Notes under the pieces: generated by a model | Seen by the model: the letters and a program-made list of their open reading frames with translations, nothing else | Told to the model about the DNA's origin: nothing | The model's database searches: none | Part shown: positions 8,901-15,260 of the stretch, piece by piece | How the letters are laid out: each line of letters starts with the position of its first letter | Numbering within the stretch: the first letter of the stretch is position 1 | NCBI RefSeq assembly: GCF_009299505.1 | Contig: NZ_WBSM01000007.1 | Span: forward strand, 115,516 to 179,515 | DNA: 64,000 nt | Direction: 5' to 3' | From: Bifidobacterium ramosum | Lineage (GTDB): Bacteria; Actinomycetota; Actinomycetes; Actinomycetales; Bifidobacteriaceae | Program-made: the position numbers and the translations under genes

Positions 8901-9879
8901 TAAGAAGCGTCTTCGCGGTCACTTCGTTACCGTTATCGTCGACGGTGACATAGCGCAGACGGGTGTGCCCCACTCCCACGATGCCGGTTTCGTCCATCTT
9001 CGCGCTGTTGCCCTCGTCAAGGGTGTCGGTCGTGCCCAGATCGGCATCACCGGTGTAGACCACCTGCTTGGAATCGGCGACATCCTTCCATCCATAGGTC
9101 GGGACACCGAGCACGCTGCCGGTCTGTTGGTACTGCTGTGTGATCGACCAAATCGGCTTCGTCACCTTCTTGCCCGTGCCGATGGCGCGCAGCTGCTGTT
9201 CGTTGCCGATGAGGATGTAGGTCTTGCCGTTGATGGTCTTGGTGACCTGACCGGCGAAGTCGCGGCCGCCGAGGGCGTCGGCGGCGTCGGCTTGGGCGGA
9301 TGTGGTTTCGGACGGGGCATCAGTCTGCTGGGTGCCGTCGGACTGGTCGGATGCGTCGGCCGAGGACTGAACGCCGTCATTGTTCTGATCGACGGTTGTT
9401 TCATCAGCGGTCCGGGTGTCGGCATCGGCAGCATCGGCGGAGTCGTTGGTCTGCACGACCGCCGCGTCGCCGGCGGTCAGGCCGTTGCTGGAACCGAACA
9501 CGTTGTCGTTCGCGAATACAGTATTACCGTCATTGTCGAACGCACCGTTCGTATTAGAGGTATCGGCCGCACCGTTCGCGCCAACGGTGCCGGCTGCATC
9601 ATCCGCCTCGGCCGTACGCTGCCGGGCGAGCGACTCCGCCGCGGACACGACGGTATTGTCGGTCACGACCTTGCCGTTGGAGATGACGGTCACGTCGGAG
9701 GTGGACGTATTGGCAACGCCGGCGTTCTGCGCGTAGGCGGACGGCACCGCGCACGCCAGCGTCATGGACAGCGAGACGGCGACGGCGATGCCGCGGCGCA
9801 GGCGCGACGGAACGATGCGACGCACGGCATCGCCGCAGTCACGGTTCCGGAGATCTGCACTCCGAGGCTTCCAGTTCAT
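2674..9879 (-). CDS. Giant secreted GGFxG-repeat surface protein, 3' end disrupted
   Basis: 2401 residues from the ATG at 9879 (GAAAGGTG upstream); an ATG at 9933 would add 18. Residues 1-50 are a signal peptide: a basic stretch, a hydrophobic core and AYA before Gln51. The rest consists of a few dozen irregular repeats built around YAGGFxG or VGGYxG, spaced by hydrophobic and Asp/Ser-rich segments, which suggests a long beta-helix-like exported protein. Such GGFxG proteins occur on the surface of bifidobacteria; the function is unknown. No LPxTG-like motif or C-terminal membrane anchor is present. The last ~65 codons pass through the terminator hairpin and run antisense to the XRE gene, so the native C-terminus seems lost to the adjoining mobile element. 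Antisense frames over this gene are shadows. Confidence 0.85.
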   Translation of the reverse strand: MNWKPRSADLRNRDCGDAVRRIVPSRLRRGIAVAVSLSMTLACAVPSAYAQNAGVANTSTSDVTVISNGKVVTDNTVVSAAESLARQRTAEADDAAGTVGANGAADTSNTNGAFDNDGNTVFANDNVFGSSNGLTAGDAAVVQTNDSADAADADTRTADETTVDQNNDGVQSSADASDQSDGTQQTDAPSETTSAQADAADALGGRDFAGQVTKTINGKTYILIGNEQQLRAIGTGKKVTKPIWSITQQYQQTGSVLGVPTYGWKDVADSKQVVYTGDADLGTTDTLDEGNSAKMDETGIVGVGHTRLRYVTVDDNGNEVTAKTLLIGGNNTLVDGVTYTNTANYIIFRDIDLSENAADRNNTNWTPLMFSAIMLGAKSQDPGTAQTLWNGINAEGDAVTDKADRPTISKVVVRQTGRINHQQQSGIGFFGTISNQVSLDKSAGGLKSLRETVVSNIRLNDVSVSNESTETEETTTLVSALTDLLGFLLGTVIGGLVDTLAKLVGLDLGLKDILTGLLNVRAADPSLFATGAFAGRIDGDVTVSRCEVANVTVSNVKGMTGGFVGYATGETQYEIVSAALGAIIDVLAQILSYIPGLGLGDLVKWLLNGGLIKVGSLIPIGYYNPTLSGNTVVDFRQGTVIGSDAQDYAGGFVGNQIGAIIENSSVTSAEAYTVKAHMYAGGFAGVTRNGVLEGTLENLGVDLYQAAQPQSLIEGSSVEAQSVTVNAASFAGGFTGALANSFAVNDTVRGGVDVTASGVKDPSGQTETTLAYAGGFAGIETLGWLTALGQYSTDKNQYNLLESVGTILKDALTGNHDASALLSLVGIAPSAILGLTMSGTITVSSAHDYAGGIVGRGDGATIARSDAEHLTSYPFWKTKHARAFPTAQDNSVTGLQSVTAQGSYAGGIAGQLGTASIGGIVNDTIGLGGYLPFEVSALSVAGTTDAGYTVTASGDYASAGIGKATGGRIGKATTAYKTKDADGNEINPVPDTAGVTLDNVASVTANNYAGGFIGVSGPGDLVGSDGLNLLGLGALKISGLLSVAQGVMVEIEAANVNGIARGMTVAAKGAYKKDDPTTYYAGGFLAQSNSTQVADAHVDNLHTVTADGAAGVAGGFVALSETGGLADVADKDSILDLVKIDGGLLKAVSYLIPKYDNVDVRYVNSGSVTANIAGGFTGDFQSGTVDDTVKGEKDAWAVYNLDTVTGGAYAGSFGGKVHSGALASSDGGISVLGNLGDGALTIGADDLASIANAYVPVITNAGVHTDATTQETTSGRTITDPDDPGLTVTATTIASTDSNSGSAGGFIGYGSGVQVSNCDLTQLRRTDVKAPKNLETTGSIDDTYLSSASAYAVTGARYAGGFIGKMDIGSAASVGGGLKILGKSIGIQNVLTVLSAVVSTIEHSDVTGGIGGYSVLASNTDDQSNALGMAGGFAGQIKGGHIQDSSSHEFVYIIGQISAGGYVGTMQPGAAADILGDATILSSIVDVSDAASLVQDFVPTIRNSSTDAAICGGAVRAQGTSDGTTRRGMAGGYVGHDNGGHIWGLNDASWKNENHKDGANKGKYSGPQKVAYAARIRSVYGQEIAGGYTGLMEPGSTAETGSIGLLKGLIKIDNLAGVLAVVYPTEQHTKVTGPLRNASIDQWNTWVNNIGKYSAYGKEFTDIAKNVKNKTITTQEDLDAYLNGYVFGFNVVAGRGKYASGANLRDSGVAGGHVGIMITGVITDGQSEDVKTVSAMRAVGGYAGTMEAGQAATFGSLNLLGLDVDLGKLVGVAKVFVPVVKSSGVIGCRKGMKVSATGSSVTNGTGNAGGYVGMGVGAQLWGDLDSNGDDLPSGSTANKAAGVNVTNLRKVSGRNNVGGYIGLATSGATADLDLNSSDGFLQRLLNGLISNPTELVRVLQATIVTIRGAHVSADSNEWGYTVEGAYSDESGATKYALNAGGFAGSLQAAILGDKDSAKSNDSTQDVDVSKDPAELVVTGLRAVEGGQYAGGFFGLADVSSVASVGGNEVEPNQNTNILLGLLKTNEIGVLEAFRTFIYGARVTGVSDGIQVKAHESTTSGVMDSTRFTGAAGGFGGGLINGSVKQSSVANLNSVTGVNYVGGFIGHLGKSGTVSAEKVNALGQILNVTAGVLNIWGSHVENSKVSGISAGYTVTATHGGTEHGRGETNATGREVAGGFVGYADLARIKSSHVTGLKKVTSGELAGGFVGETKRAYLVDAEANSVLLNVLFTIVNELVKALYLPEAERLDVIDLGKLLPGVSKVFNLKVLSDGDLLYVNLLGLKISVALSKADAENQQQTDVAIITIGDSTIKLPCSKDGIDDPEENRANLSGGTHRLRAPRGIVARSLLFPTVSGRQPGLQPRAQETRRWPLPPKMHLRRRSCHASSARTSTRPEGRGARR
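2838..2873 (-). terminator. Strong hairpin, Rho-independent terminator on the minus strand
   Basis: A perfect 10-bp stem (GGCTCCGGGC / GCCCGGAGCC) extended by an inner CACGA/TCGTG stem. On the minus strand it is followed by TTTTGTTT, the form of an intrinsic terminator for the large secreted-protein gene. It lies inside the reading frames of both overlapping genes, which supports the view that their ends here are chimeric. Confidence 0.7.
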
Positions 9880-9938
9880 CGCTGCACCTTTCGGTCTCTC
9901 GATATCGTCTCGCCTTCGCGATTTCGAGGCCATGATTA

Positions 9939-9948
9939 CCCCCCCCCC
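9939..9948 (-). repeat. G10 homopolymer tract upstream of the giant surface-protein gene
   Basis: Ten uninterrupted C on the plus strand (G on the coding strand), 60 bases before the ATG at 9879 and immediately before TAATCATG of the alternative start. Tracts of this length slip during replication. It lies in the leader or promoter region, so slippage could alter expression. Confidence 0.85.
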
Positions 9949-10014
9949 GCGACACGAAAATCAGGCAAATTATCAGTAAAAATCTAGATACTTCACACTT
10001 CCCTGTACTATTAC

Positions 10015-10026
10015 GCAAACGTTTGC
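10015..10026. promoter_or_regulatory. LacI-type operator-like palindrome GCAAACGTTTGC
   Basis: A perfect 12-bp palindrome with central CG, the form of LacI/GalR-family operators, followed by AAAC that partly repeats it. It lies ~135 bp upstream of the giant surface-protein start and ~380 bp upstream of the ATPase gene. The 9880-10280 stretch otherwise holds only AT-richer promoter-like sequence and no credible gene. Confidence 0.45.
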
Positions 10027-10285
10027 AAACTGTCTATGCGCCATAGGGTAACCGCTTACAGTGTCGTACTTATCTCGTTAAACTACGTTGCCGCACTGCA
10101 ACTGATCAATCAGTAACCGGTTCGACACGTGCACACGTTTTCAACAACGGGGGCATACGACACGCCGTACCCCCGTATCCCCGTCCCACCCATCACGACA
10201 CTTCCCGCATAGCGAACATGCCGCGCATCCCATTGCCGCAGCAACATCAAAACCGCTGGGCAATCGCGGCAACAGCCCGTATCTT

Positions 10286-10364
10286 TGGTTTGAAAACGTG
10301 GCATAATTGCCATATTTTGGTTTGAAAACGTGATTCAGAATAGTTATTCTGGTTTGAAAACGTG
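10286..10364 (+). repeat. Three 15-bp iterons at exact 32-bp spacing
   Basis: TGGTTTGAAAACGTG occurs at 10286-10300, 10318-10332 and 10350-10364, with no mismatch. The 17-bp spacers differ in sequence but both contain short inverted repeats (GGCA..TGCC and GAATA..TATTC). The 32-bp period is three helical turns, so the sites lie on one face of the DNA. Confidence 0.9.
10322..10350 (+). promoter_or_regulatory. Promoter built into the iterons, driving the AAA/DUF4143 ATPase gene
   Basis: TTGAAA at 10322-10327, inside the second iteron, is followed after 17 bp by TATTCT at 10345-10350. The first iteron gives the same layout: TTGAAA at 10290-10295, then TATTTT at 10313-10318. A protein bound to the iterons would cover the -35 boxes, so autorepression is a reasonable inference. 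Confidence 0.55.
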
Positions 10365-10408
10365 TCATCAGGAGCGCGACCGAAACGCACGCACCAACGG
10401 AGGACCCT

Positions 10409-11722
10409 ATGCTGAAAAGAAAAATCGAGACCGACCTCGAACGCTGGCACGCTGCTCCACGACGCACGGCTCTGCTGGTCACCGGGGCCCGGCAAATCGG
10501 CAAGACCTACAGCATCCGTCATTTCGCCAGAACCCATTACGAATACGTGGCGGAACTCAATTTCATCGAGAATCCCGAACTCATCAGCCTGTTCAGCACT
10601 CCGCGTGATGCAAAGAACCTGCTGATGCGTCTCGAACTCGCCGTGGACACGCCATTGGTCCCCGGTAAGACGCTGATCTTCTTCGATGAGGTACAGCAAT
10701 GTCGGGAAATCGTCACCGCCATCAAATTCCTCGTGGATGACGGAAGATACGACTATGCGCTCTCCGGTTCGCTGCTCGGTGTCGAATTGGAAGACATTCG
10801 TTCGGTACCCGTCGGCTATATGAGCGAACTTGACATGCATCCGCTGGATTTTGAGGAATTCTGCTGGTCTCAGAACATTGGGGACAATATATTCGCCGTA
10901 CTACGAGATCATTTCGAACAGCGCCGCGAAATCGACGCATTCATTCATCGACGGCTCATGGATCTGTACGCCAAATACCTCGTGGTCGGAGGCATGCCCG
11001 CCGCCGTGGATTCATTCTGCGCCGACGGTAGCATTCTGGGTGTCCGCACCATCCAGGAGAACATCAAACGCGAATACCGCCGAGACATCAGCCAATACGC
11101 GCACAAGGCGGATCGACTGCATATACGAACCATCTATGATCTGGTACCCAGCGAACTCAACAATCCCAACAAGAGATTCACCTTCGCGAAAATCGATAAG
11201 ACAGCACGATTCCAAGCGCTCGCGTCCGACTTCGACTGGCTTGTCGGAGCCGACGTCGCCATTGCGGCATACAACGTGGACGAACCCTGCTCACCACTGG
11301 AGATGAGCAAGGAACGCAACCTGTTCAAACTTTTCTACAACGATGTCGGACTGCTTACCGGCTCGTTCCTCAGGAAAACCGCCATCGAAGTGCTTGACGG
11401 AGAACCCGATATCAACTACGGCTCCATCTACGAAAACGCCGCGGCCCAAGAGCTCAGCGCACAGGGATTCAACCTGTATTATTTCAACAGCAAGAAACTC
11501 GGCGAACTCGATTTCCTCATCCAAGACCGTAACGACAACGTACTGCCCATAGAAATCAAATCCGGCAAATCATACAAACGTCACCACGCAATGGACAACG
11601 TACTGGCGGAATCCAAGTACCATCTCGATACCGGCTATGTGTTCGGCCCATGCAACATTTCTCAGGAGGAAAAGATCCTGTACGCTCCCATCTACACCAT
11701 CGGATTACTCGAGAACCACTGA
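10409..11722 (+). CDS. AAA ATPase with DUF4143 C-terminal domain
   Basis: 437 residues, start at the ATG 7 bases after GGAGG. The N-terminal AAA_14-type ATPase shows a P-loop-like TGARQIGKTYSI (about residues 27-38) and a Walker B TLIFFDEVQQC near residue 90. The C-terminal DUF4143 domain (from ~220) ends with a PD-(D/E)xK-like segment: YENAAAQEL, then ELDFLIQ and PIEIKSGKS. That is the E...D...ExK pattern of nuclease-fold domains. These ATPases are common and often present in many divergent copies; their biological role is not established. The gene is alone, behind the iteron promoter and ahead of the FMN riboswitch. Nuclease activity is inferred from the motif only. Confidence 0.82.
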   Translation: MLKRKIETDLERWHAAPRRTALLVTGARQIGKTYSIRHFARTHYEYVAELNFIENPELISLFSTPRDAKNLLMRLELAVDTPLVPGKTLIFFDEVQQCREIVTAIKFLVDDGRYDYALSGSLLGVELEDIRSVPVGYMSELDMHPLDFEEFCWSQNIGDNIFAVLRDHFEQRREIDAFIHRRLMDLYAKYLVVGGMPAAVDSFCADGSILGVRTIQENIKREYRRDISQYAHKADRLHIRTIYDLVPSELNNPNKRFTFAKIDKTARFQALASDFDWLVGADVAIAAYNVDEPCSPLEMSKERNLFKLFYNDVGLLTGSFLRKTAIEVLDGEPDINYGSIYENAAAQELSAQGFNLYYFNSKKLGELDFLIQDRNDNVLPIEIKSGKSYKRHHAMDNVLAESKYHLDTGYVFGPCNISQEEKILYAPIYTIGLLENH

Positions 11723-11784
11723 CTGCGTAGCAGACTATGCTGCCGGCGCAAATCCGGGGGTGGGCGTATACATGGAGCACGTAA

Positions 11785-11928
11785 GTTTCAGGGAAGGTGA
11801 AAATCCTTACTGGCGGTAAACGCACGGCCGACATCATAACGGCCGCTCACGCGCAAGCCCGCGACCCGCGCAAGCGGCTGATCCGGTGAGATTCCGGGGC
11901 CAACGGTTACAGTCCGGATGGAAGAAAC
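11785..11928 (+). ncRNA. FMN riboswitch (RFN element)
   Basis: Conserved RFN features are present in order: AGGGAAGGTGAAAATCC, ACTGGCGGTAA, AGCCCGCGA, GATCCGGTGAGATTCCGG, GGCCAACGGTTACAGTC and CCGGATGGAAGAA. GTTTC at 11785-11789 pairs with GAAAC at 11924-11928 to close the P1 stem. The gene's ribosome binding site (CGGAGC) begins just after P1, so control of translation or early transcription by FMN is expected. Confidence 0.93.
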
Positions 11929-11938
11929 GGAGCTCGAT

Positions 11939-12553
11939 ATGAGTGTCTCTTCGCATACCACCAACGCCACCAGCACCAGCAGCGCCACCTCGTCGCGCCC
12001 GGACACCGCGCATTCGACCGGCGTGGCCGACTCGGGCCGCTGGTCCACCCGTCGCATCGCCATGTACGCGCTGTTCGTCGCGCTCGCGATGGCCACCAGT
12101 TTCGTGGAATTCCCGATCATTCCGGGCATCCAGTGGCTCAAATACGACCCGTCCGGCATCGTGGCGCTGATCGCCGGCTTCGCGTTCGGCCCGGCCGCCG
12201 CCGCGATCGTGAGCGTGCTCGGCTTCGTGCCGCACCTGTTCATGGATCCGTGGGGCACGCTCATGGCCGTGCTCGTCGCGCTGTTCCTCTCCGTGCCGGC
12301 CGCGGTCATCTACCGTAAGAACCGCACGCGCAACGGCGCGATCATCGGTTTGATCGTCGGCGCGGTGTGCGCGCTGGCCATCGCGATCGTCGGCAACCTC
12401 ATCGTCACCCCGATCTACGCGCACATGACCGTCGCACAGGTGGCCGCGCTCATCGTGCCGGCCCTGCTGCCGTTCAACCTGCTCAAGTTCGCGATCCACG
12501 GCGTGGTCACGTTCCTGATCTACAAGCCGATCACCACGCTGCTCGACAAGTAG
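11939..12553 (+). CDS. ribU: Riboflavin ECF transporter S component (RibU-like)
   Basis: 204 residues from the ATG at 11939. The earlier in-frame ATG at 11918 lies inside the riboswitch and is rejected. After a ~40-residue Ser/Thr-rich cytoplasmic leader come six hydrophobic segments, beginning ALFVALAMATSFVEFPII and including the acidic/aromatic loop IQWLKYDPSGIVALIAGFAFGP typical of RibU-type substrate-binding subunits. Control by an FMN riboswitch supports riboflavin as the substrate. The energising module is encoded just downstream, so this looks like a dedicated riboflavin ECF transporter, although the module may also serve other S components. Confidence 0.87.
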   Translation: MSVSSHTTNATSTSSATSSRPDTAHSTGVADSGRWSTRRIAMYALFVALAMATSFVEFPIIPGIQWLKYDPSGIVALIAGFAFGPAAAAIVSVLGFVPHLFMDPWGTLMAVLVALFLSVPAAVIYRKNRTRNGAIIGLIVGAVCALAIAIVGNLIVTPIYAHMTVAQVAALIVPALLPFNLLKFAIHGVVTFLIYKPITTLLDK

Positions 12554-12587
12554 ACCGGACGCGTATCGATCACGCACCACCCATATG

Positions 12588-12653
12588 CGGGCGTTCGCAT
12601 GTCAGAAAGACCTATGATTCCGCTCTGTTCATGACATGCCGACGCCCGTTTTC
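12588..12653 (+). terminator. Terminator or attenuator hairpin between ribU and the ECF module
   Basis: GGGCGTTCGCATGTCA pairs with TGACATGCCGACGCCC (14 of 16 positions) across a ~27-base loop and is followed by GTTTTCGC. It could stop part of the transcription after ribU and so set the ratio of S component to energising module. Confidence 0.45.
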
Positions 12654-12669
12654 GCATAAGGAACCATTC

Positions 12670-15135
12670 ATGACCGAACCTACGGCATCCATCGCGGCAA
12701 CGCTCACCGGCATCCGGTTCAGCTACGACGGCGGCGAACACTGGGCGCTGGACGGCGTCGACCTCACCGTGCGCACCGGCGAATACGTATGTCTGACCGG
12801 CGCGAACGGCTCCGGCAAGTCCACGCTCGCGCGGCTCGTCGCCGGGCTTGCCGCACCGGACGACGGCGACGTCACGCTGCTCGGCCATCATGTGTTTTCG
12901 TTGGACGTCGCGAACGATGCCGATGCCGCCGATGCCGCCGCTGACCCTGCCGATGCCGCGCGACATGCCGCCGGTTTCGGTGCGGATCCGGCGGAGTATC
13001 GTGCGGCCCGGCGTTCGATCGGCGCGGTGTTCCAGAATCCGGAGGACCAGCTCGTCACCACGGTCACGGCGGACGACGTGGCGTTCGGCCCGGAGAATCT
13101 GGGATTGGACCGGGCGACGATCGGAGCACGGATCAACGAATCACTGGATGCGGTCGATATGGCCGCACATCGGTTCGACGATCCGACGCGGATGAGCGGC
13201 GGGCAGCAGCAGCGCGTCGCGATCGCCGACATGCTGGCGATGCATCCGGCCATGCTGGTGCTGGACGAGCCGACCGCGATGCTCGATCCGGCCGCGCGTG
13301 CCGAGGTCATGCGGATTCTCGACGAACTGCATGCCCGCGGCACGACGATCGTGCACGTGACGCATCACGACGACGAAGTGGTACGTGCCGGCCGCGTGGT
13401 GCGGTTGCAGGATGGCCGGATCGTCGAGGACGTTGCGGTTGCGCCGGCGCGAGACCATGTCACGACGGCGGACGACGGACGATCCGACGGACATCCGTCG
13501 CGGAATATCGCGGAGACGGCCACTCCCCCGGCCGACGCGCGATCGACGGTCGCACCAGAACATCGGTCAACGACGGACCACGCAGCATTGCCGGCCGACG
13601 TTCCGGCCATCACCGTCAGTCATGTGACCTACCGCTACCCGTCGTCCGACGCACCGGCGATCAACGATCTCTCATTGACCGTCACATCCGGAGAAACCAT
13701 TGCGATCATGGGCGAAAACGGCGCCGGCAAATCCACGCTGGCGAGACTTCTGTGCGCGCTCGACACGCCCACATCCGGGTCGATCACCGTCGCCGGCATC
13801 CCCGTGGCGGCAAGTAGCAACGGCACCGCGCGCCGTCCGCGCACGCTCGACCGCCGGCAGCGCGCACGCCTGCGCCGCACGGTCGGCTTCGTCATGCAGC
13901 ATCCCGAGCGGCAGCTGTTCGCCGACACCGTGGCCGACGACATCGCCTACGGCCCGCGCAACCAGCAGCTCAGCGAGAACGACGTCGCCGCGCGTGTCAC
14001 CGAGGCGATGCGATTACTGCACATCGAGCATCTCGCCGACCGTTCGCCGTTCAGTCTGTCCGGCGGGCAGCAGCGGCTCGTCGCCATCGCCGGCGTCATC
14101 GCCTGCCGGCCGCGCGTGCTCGTCATGGACGAGCCGACCGCCAGTCTCGACGACGTGGCGACCGCGCGCATCCACGACCTGATCCGCACGCTGCGGTCGC
14201 AGGGCGTCACGGTGCTCATCATCACGCATTCGCCGGCAGAGGCGCAGGAGGTGGCCGATCGCGTGGTGATGCTGGGCGGCGGGGATGCAACGGCGACGGT
14301 TCCGACCACTCCCCCATCCGGTGTTGCCGGCTCATCCGCTTCCTCGCAGCCCCGCGCAACCCGCAACTCATCGTATATCGCACGGCTCGATCCGCGCGTG
14401 AAGATGGTGACGTTCCTCGCGATGATGTTCACCGCATTCGCGATCGCCACGCCGGCGCAGCTCGCGCTCGGCGCCGCACTGGTCGCCGGCATCGTCGCGG
14501 CGTCGCGCATCCGCCCGTTGCGACTGCTCGCGTCCGTGCACATGTTCCTCGCGATGTTCGTCGTCATGGGACTGCTCAACATCTTCTTCGTGCGGTCGGG
14601 CGACGTGCTGGTGCGACTCGGCCCGATCCCGGTCACCGACGACGGCATCACGATCGCGGTCCTGTACGCGTTGCGGTTCGCGCTGGTGATCATCCTCGGC
14701 GCGGTGATGCTGGAGACGACCACGCCGACGGCGCTGACCGACGGCTTCGGATCGTTGCTGTCGCCGCTCGCCCGGCTCGGCGTACATACGCAGGAAATCG
14801 CGCTCGTGATGAGCCTCGCACTGCGGTTCCTGCCGACGCTCGGCACGGAGGCGAAGGCGATCGCCGACGCGCAGGCGGCCCGCGGCGGCAGCATCGAGAC
14901 CGGCTCGCCCGCCGCCCGGCTACGTGCGATGACCGCATTATGCGTGCCGATGTTCGCCGGGGCGATCCGTCACGCCGACAATCTCAGCCTTGCGCTCGAC
15001 GCGCGCTGCTACGAGGAAGGCATCCGCCGCACGCACTGGCACGAGCTGCGTGTACGGCCGTCCGATCTGGCGTTCGCGGCGTTGGCCGTCGTCTATATCG
15101 TCGCGTTGATCGCGCTGCCGTTGGTCGTCGGCTGA
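12670..15135 (+). CDS. Fused ECF transporter EcfA-EcfA'-EcfT energising module
   Basis: 821 residues from the ATG at 12670 (AAGGAA upstream). Two ABC ATPase domains are followed by a transmembrane EcfT domain. ATPase 1: Walker A GANGSGKST (~44-52), signature MSGGQQQR (~175), Walker B MLVLDEPTAML (~196). ATPase 2: Walker A GENGAGKST (~349), signature LSGGQQR (~463), Walker B VLVMDEPTASL (~485). EcfT (~567-821) has several membrane spans and the two coupling motifs AQAARGG (~733) and ALDARCYEEG (~775), which contact the ATPases. ECF modules are normally three polypeptides; here all are in one frame with Ala/Asp-rich linkers. It lies 117 bp after ribU and is probably co-transcribed, with partial termination between them. 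Confidence 0.9.
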   Translation: MTEPTASIAATLTGIRFSYDGGEHWALDGVDLTVRTGEYVCLTGANGSGKSTLARLVAGLAAPDDGDVTLLGHHVFSLDVANDADAADAAADPADAARHAAGFGADPAEYRAARRSIGAVFQNPEDQLVTTVTADDVAFGPENLGLDRATIGARINESLDAVDMAAHRFDDPTRMSGGQQQRVAIADMLAMHPAMLVLDEPTAMLDPAARAEVMRILDELHARGTTIVHVTHHDDEVVRAGRVVRLQDGRIVEDVAVAPARDHVTTADDGRSDGHPSRNIAETATPPADARSTVAPEHRSTTDHAALPADVPAITVSHVTYRYPSSDAPAINDLSLTVTSGETIAIMGENGAGKSTLARLLCALDTPTSGSITVAGIPVAASSNGTARRPRTLDRRQRARLRRTVGFVMQHPERQLFADTVADDIAYGPRNQQLSENDVAARVTEAMRLLHIEHLADRSPFSLSGGQQRLVAIAGVIACRPRVLVMDEPTASLDDVATARIHDLIRTLRSQGVTVLIITHSPAEAQEVADRVVMLGGGDATATVPTTPPSGVAGSSASSQPRATRNSSYIARLDPRVKMVTFLAMMFTAFAIATPAQLALGAALVAGIVAASRIRPLRLLASVHMFLAMFVVMGLLNIFFVRSGDVLVRLGPIPVTDDGITIAVLYALRFALVIILGAVMLETTTPTALTDGFGSLLSPLARLGVHTQEIALVMSLALRFLPTLGTEAKAIADAQAARGGSIETGSPAARLRAMTALCVPMFAGAIRHADNLSLALDARCYEEGIRRTHWHELRVRPSDLAFAALAVVYIVALIALPLVVG

Positions 15136-15260
15136 TGTGACGGCGTACGGTCGGCCGCCATCGGTCGTACATCGGGCGAACGTCGCGGATGGCATACGAC
15201 GAACGTCGGCCCGACGTCATCAGTAGGCACGAATCTGCATGACGTCCGCCGATCGGCCGG

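Noticed and set aside
4741..9987. 1748-codon open frame on the plus strand
   Set aside because: It is the antisense of the giant secreted-protein gene; Arg/Asp/Val-rich composition and lack of any domain show it to be a high-GC shadow.
10110..10313. 67-codon minus-strand ORF spanning an iteron
   Set aside because: No ribosome binding site, Cys/Arg-rich and overlapping promoter sequences.
10286..10364. Possible small CRISPR array
   Set aside because: Only three 15-bp repeats, 17-bp spacers with own inverted repeats, and promoter boxes inside the repeats; no cas gene. Iterons explain it better.
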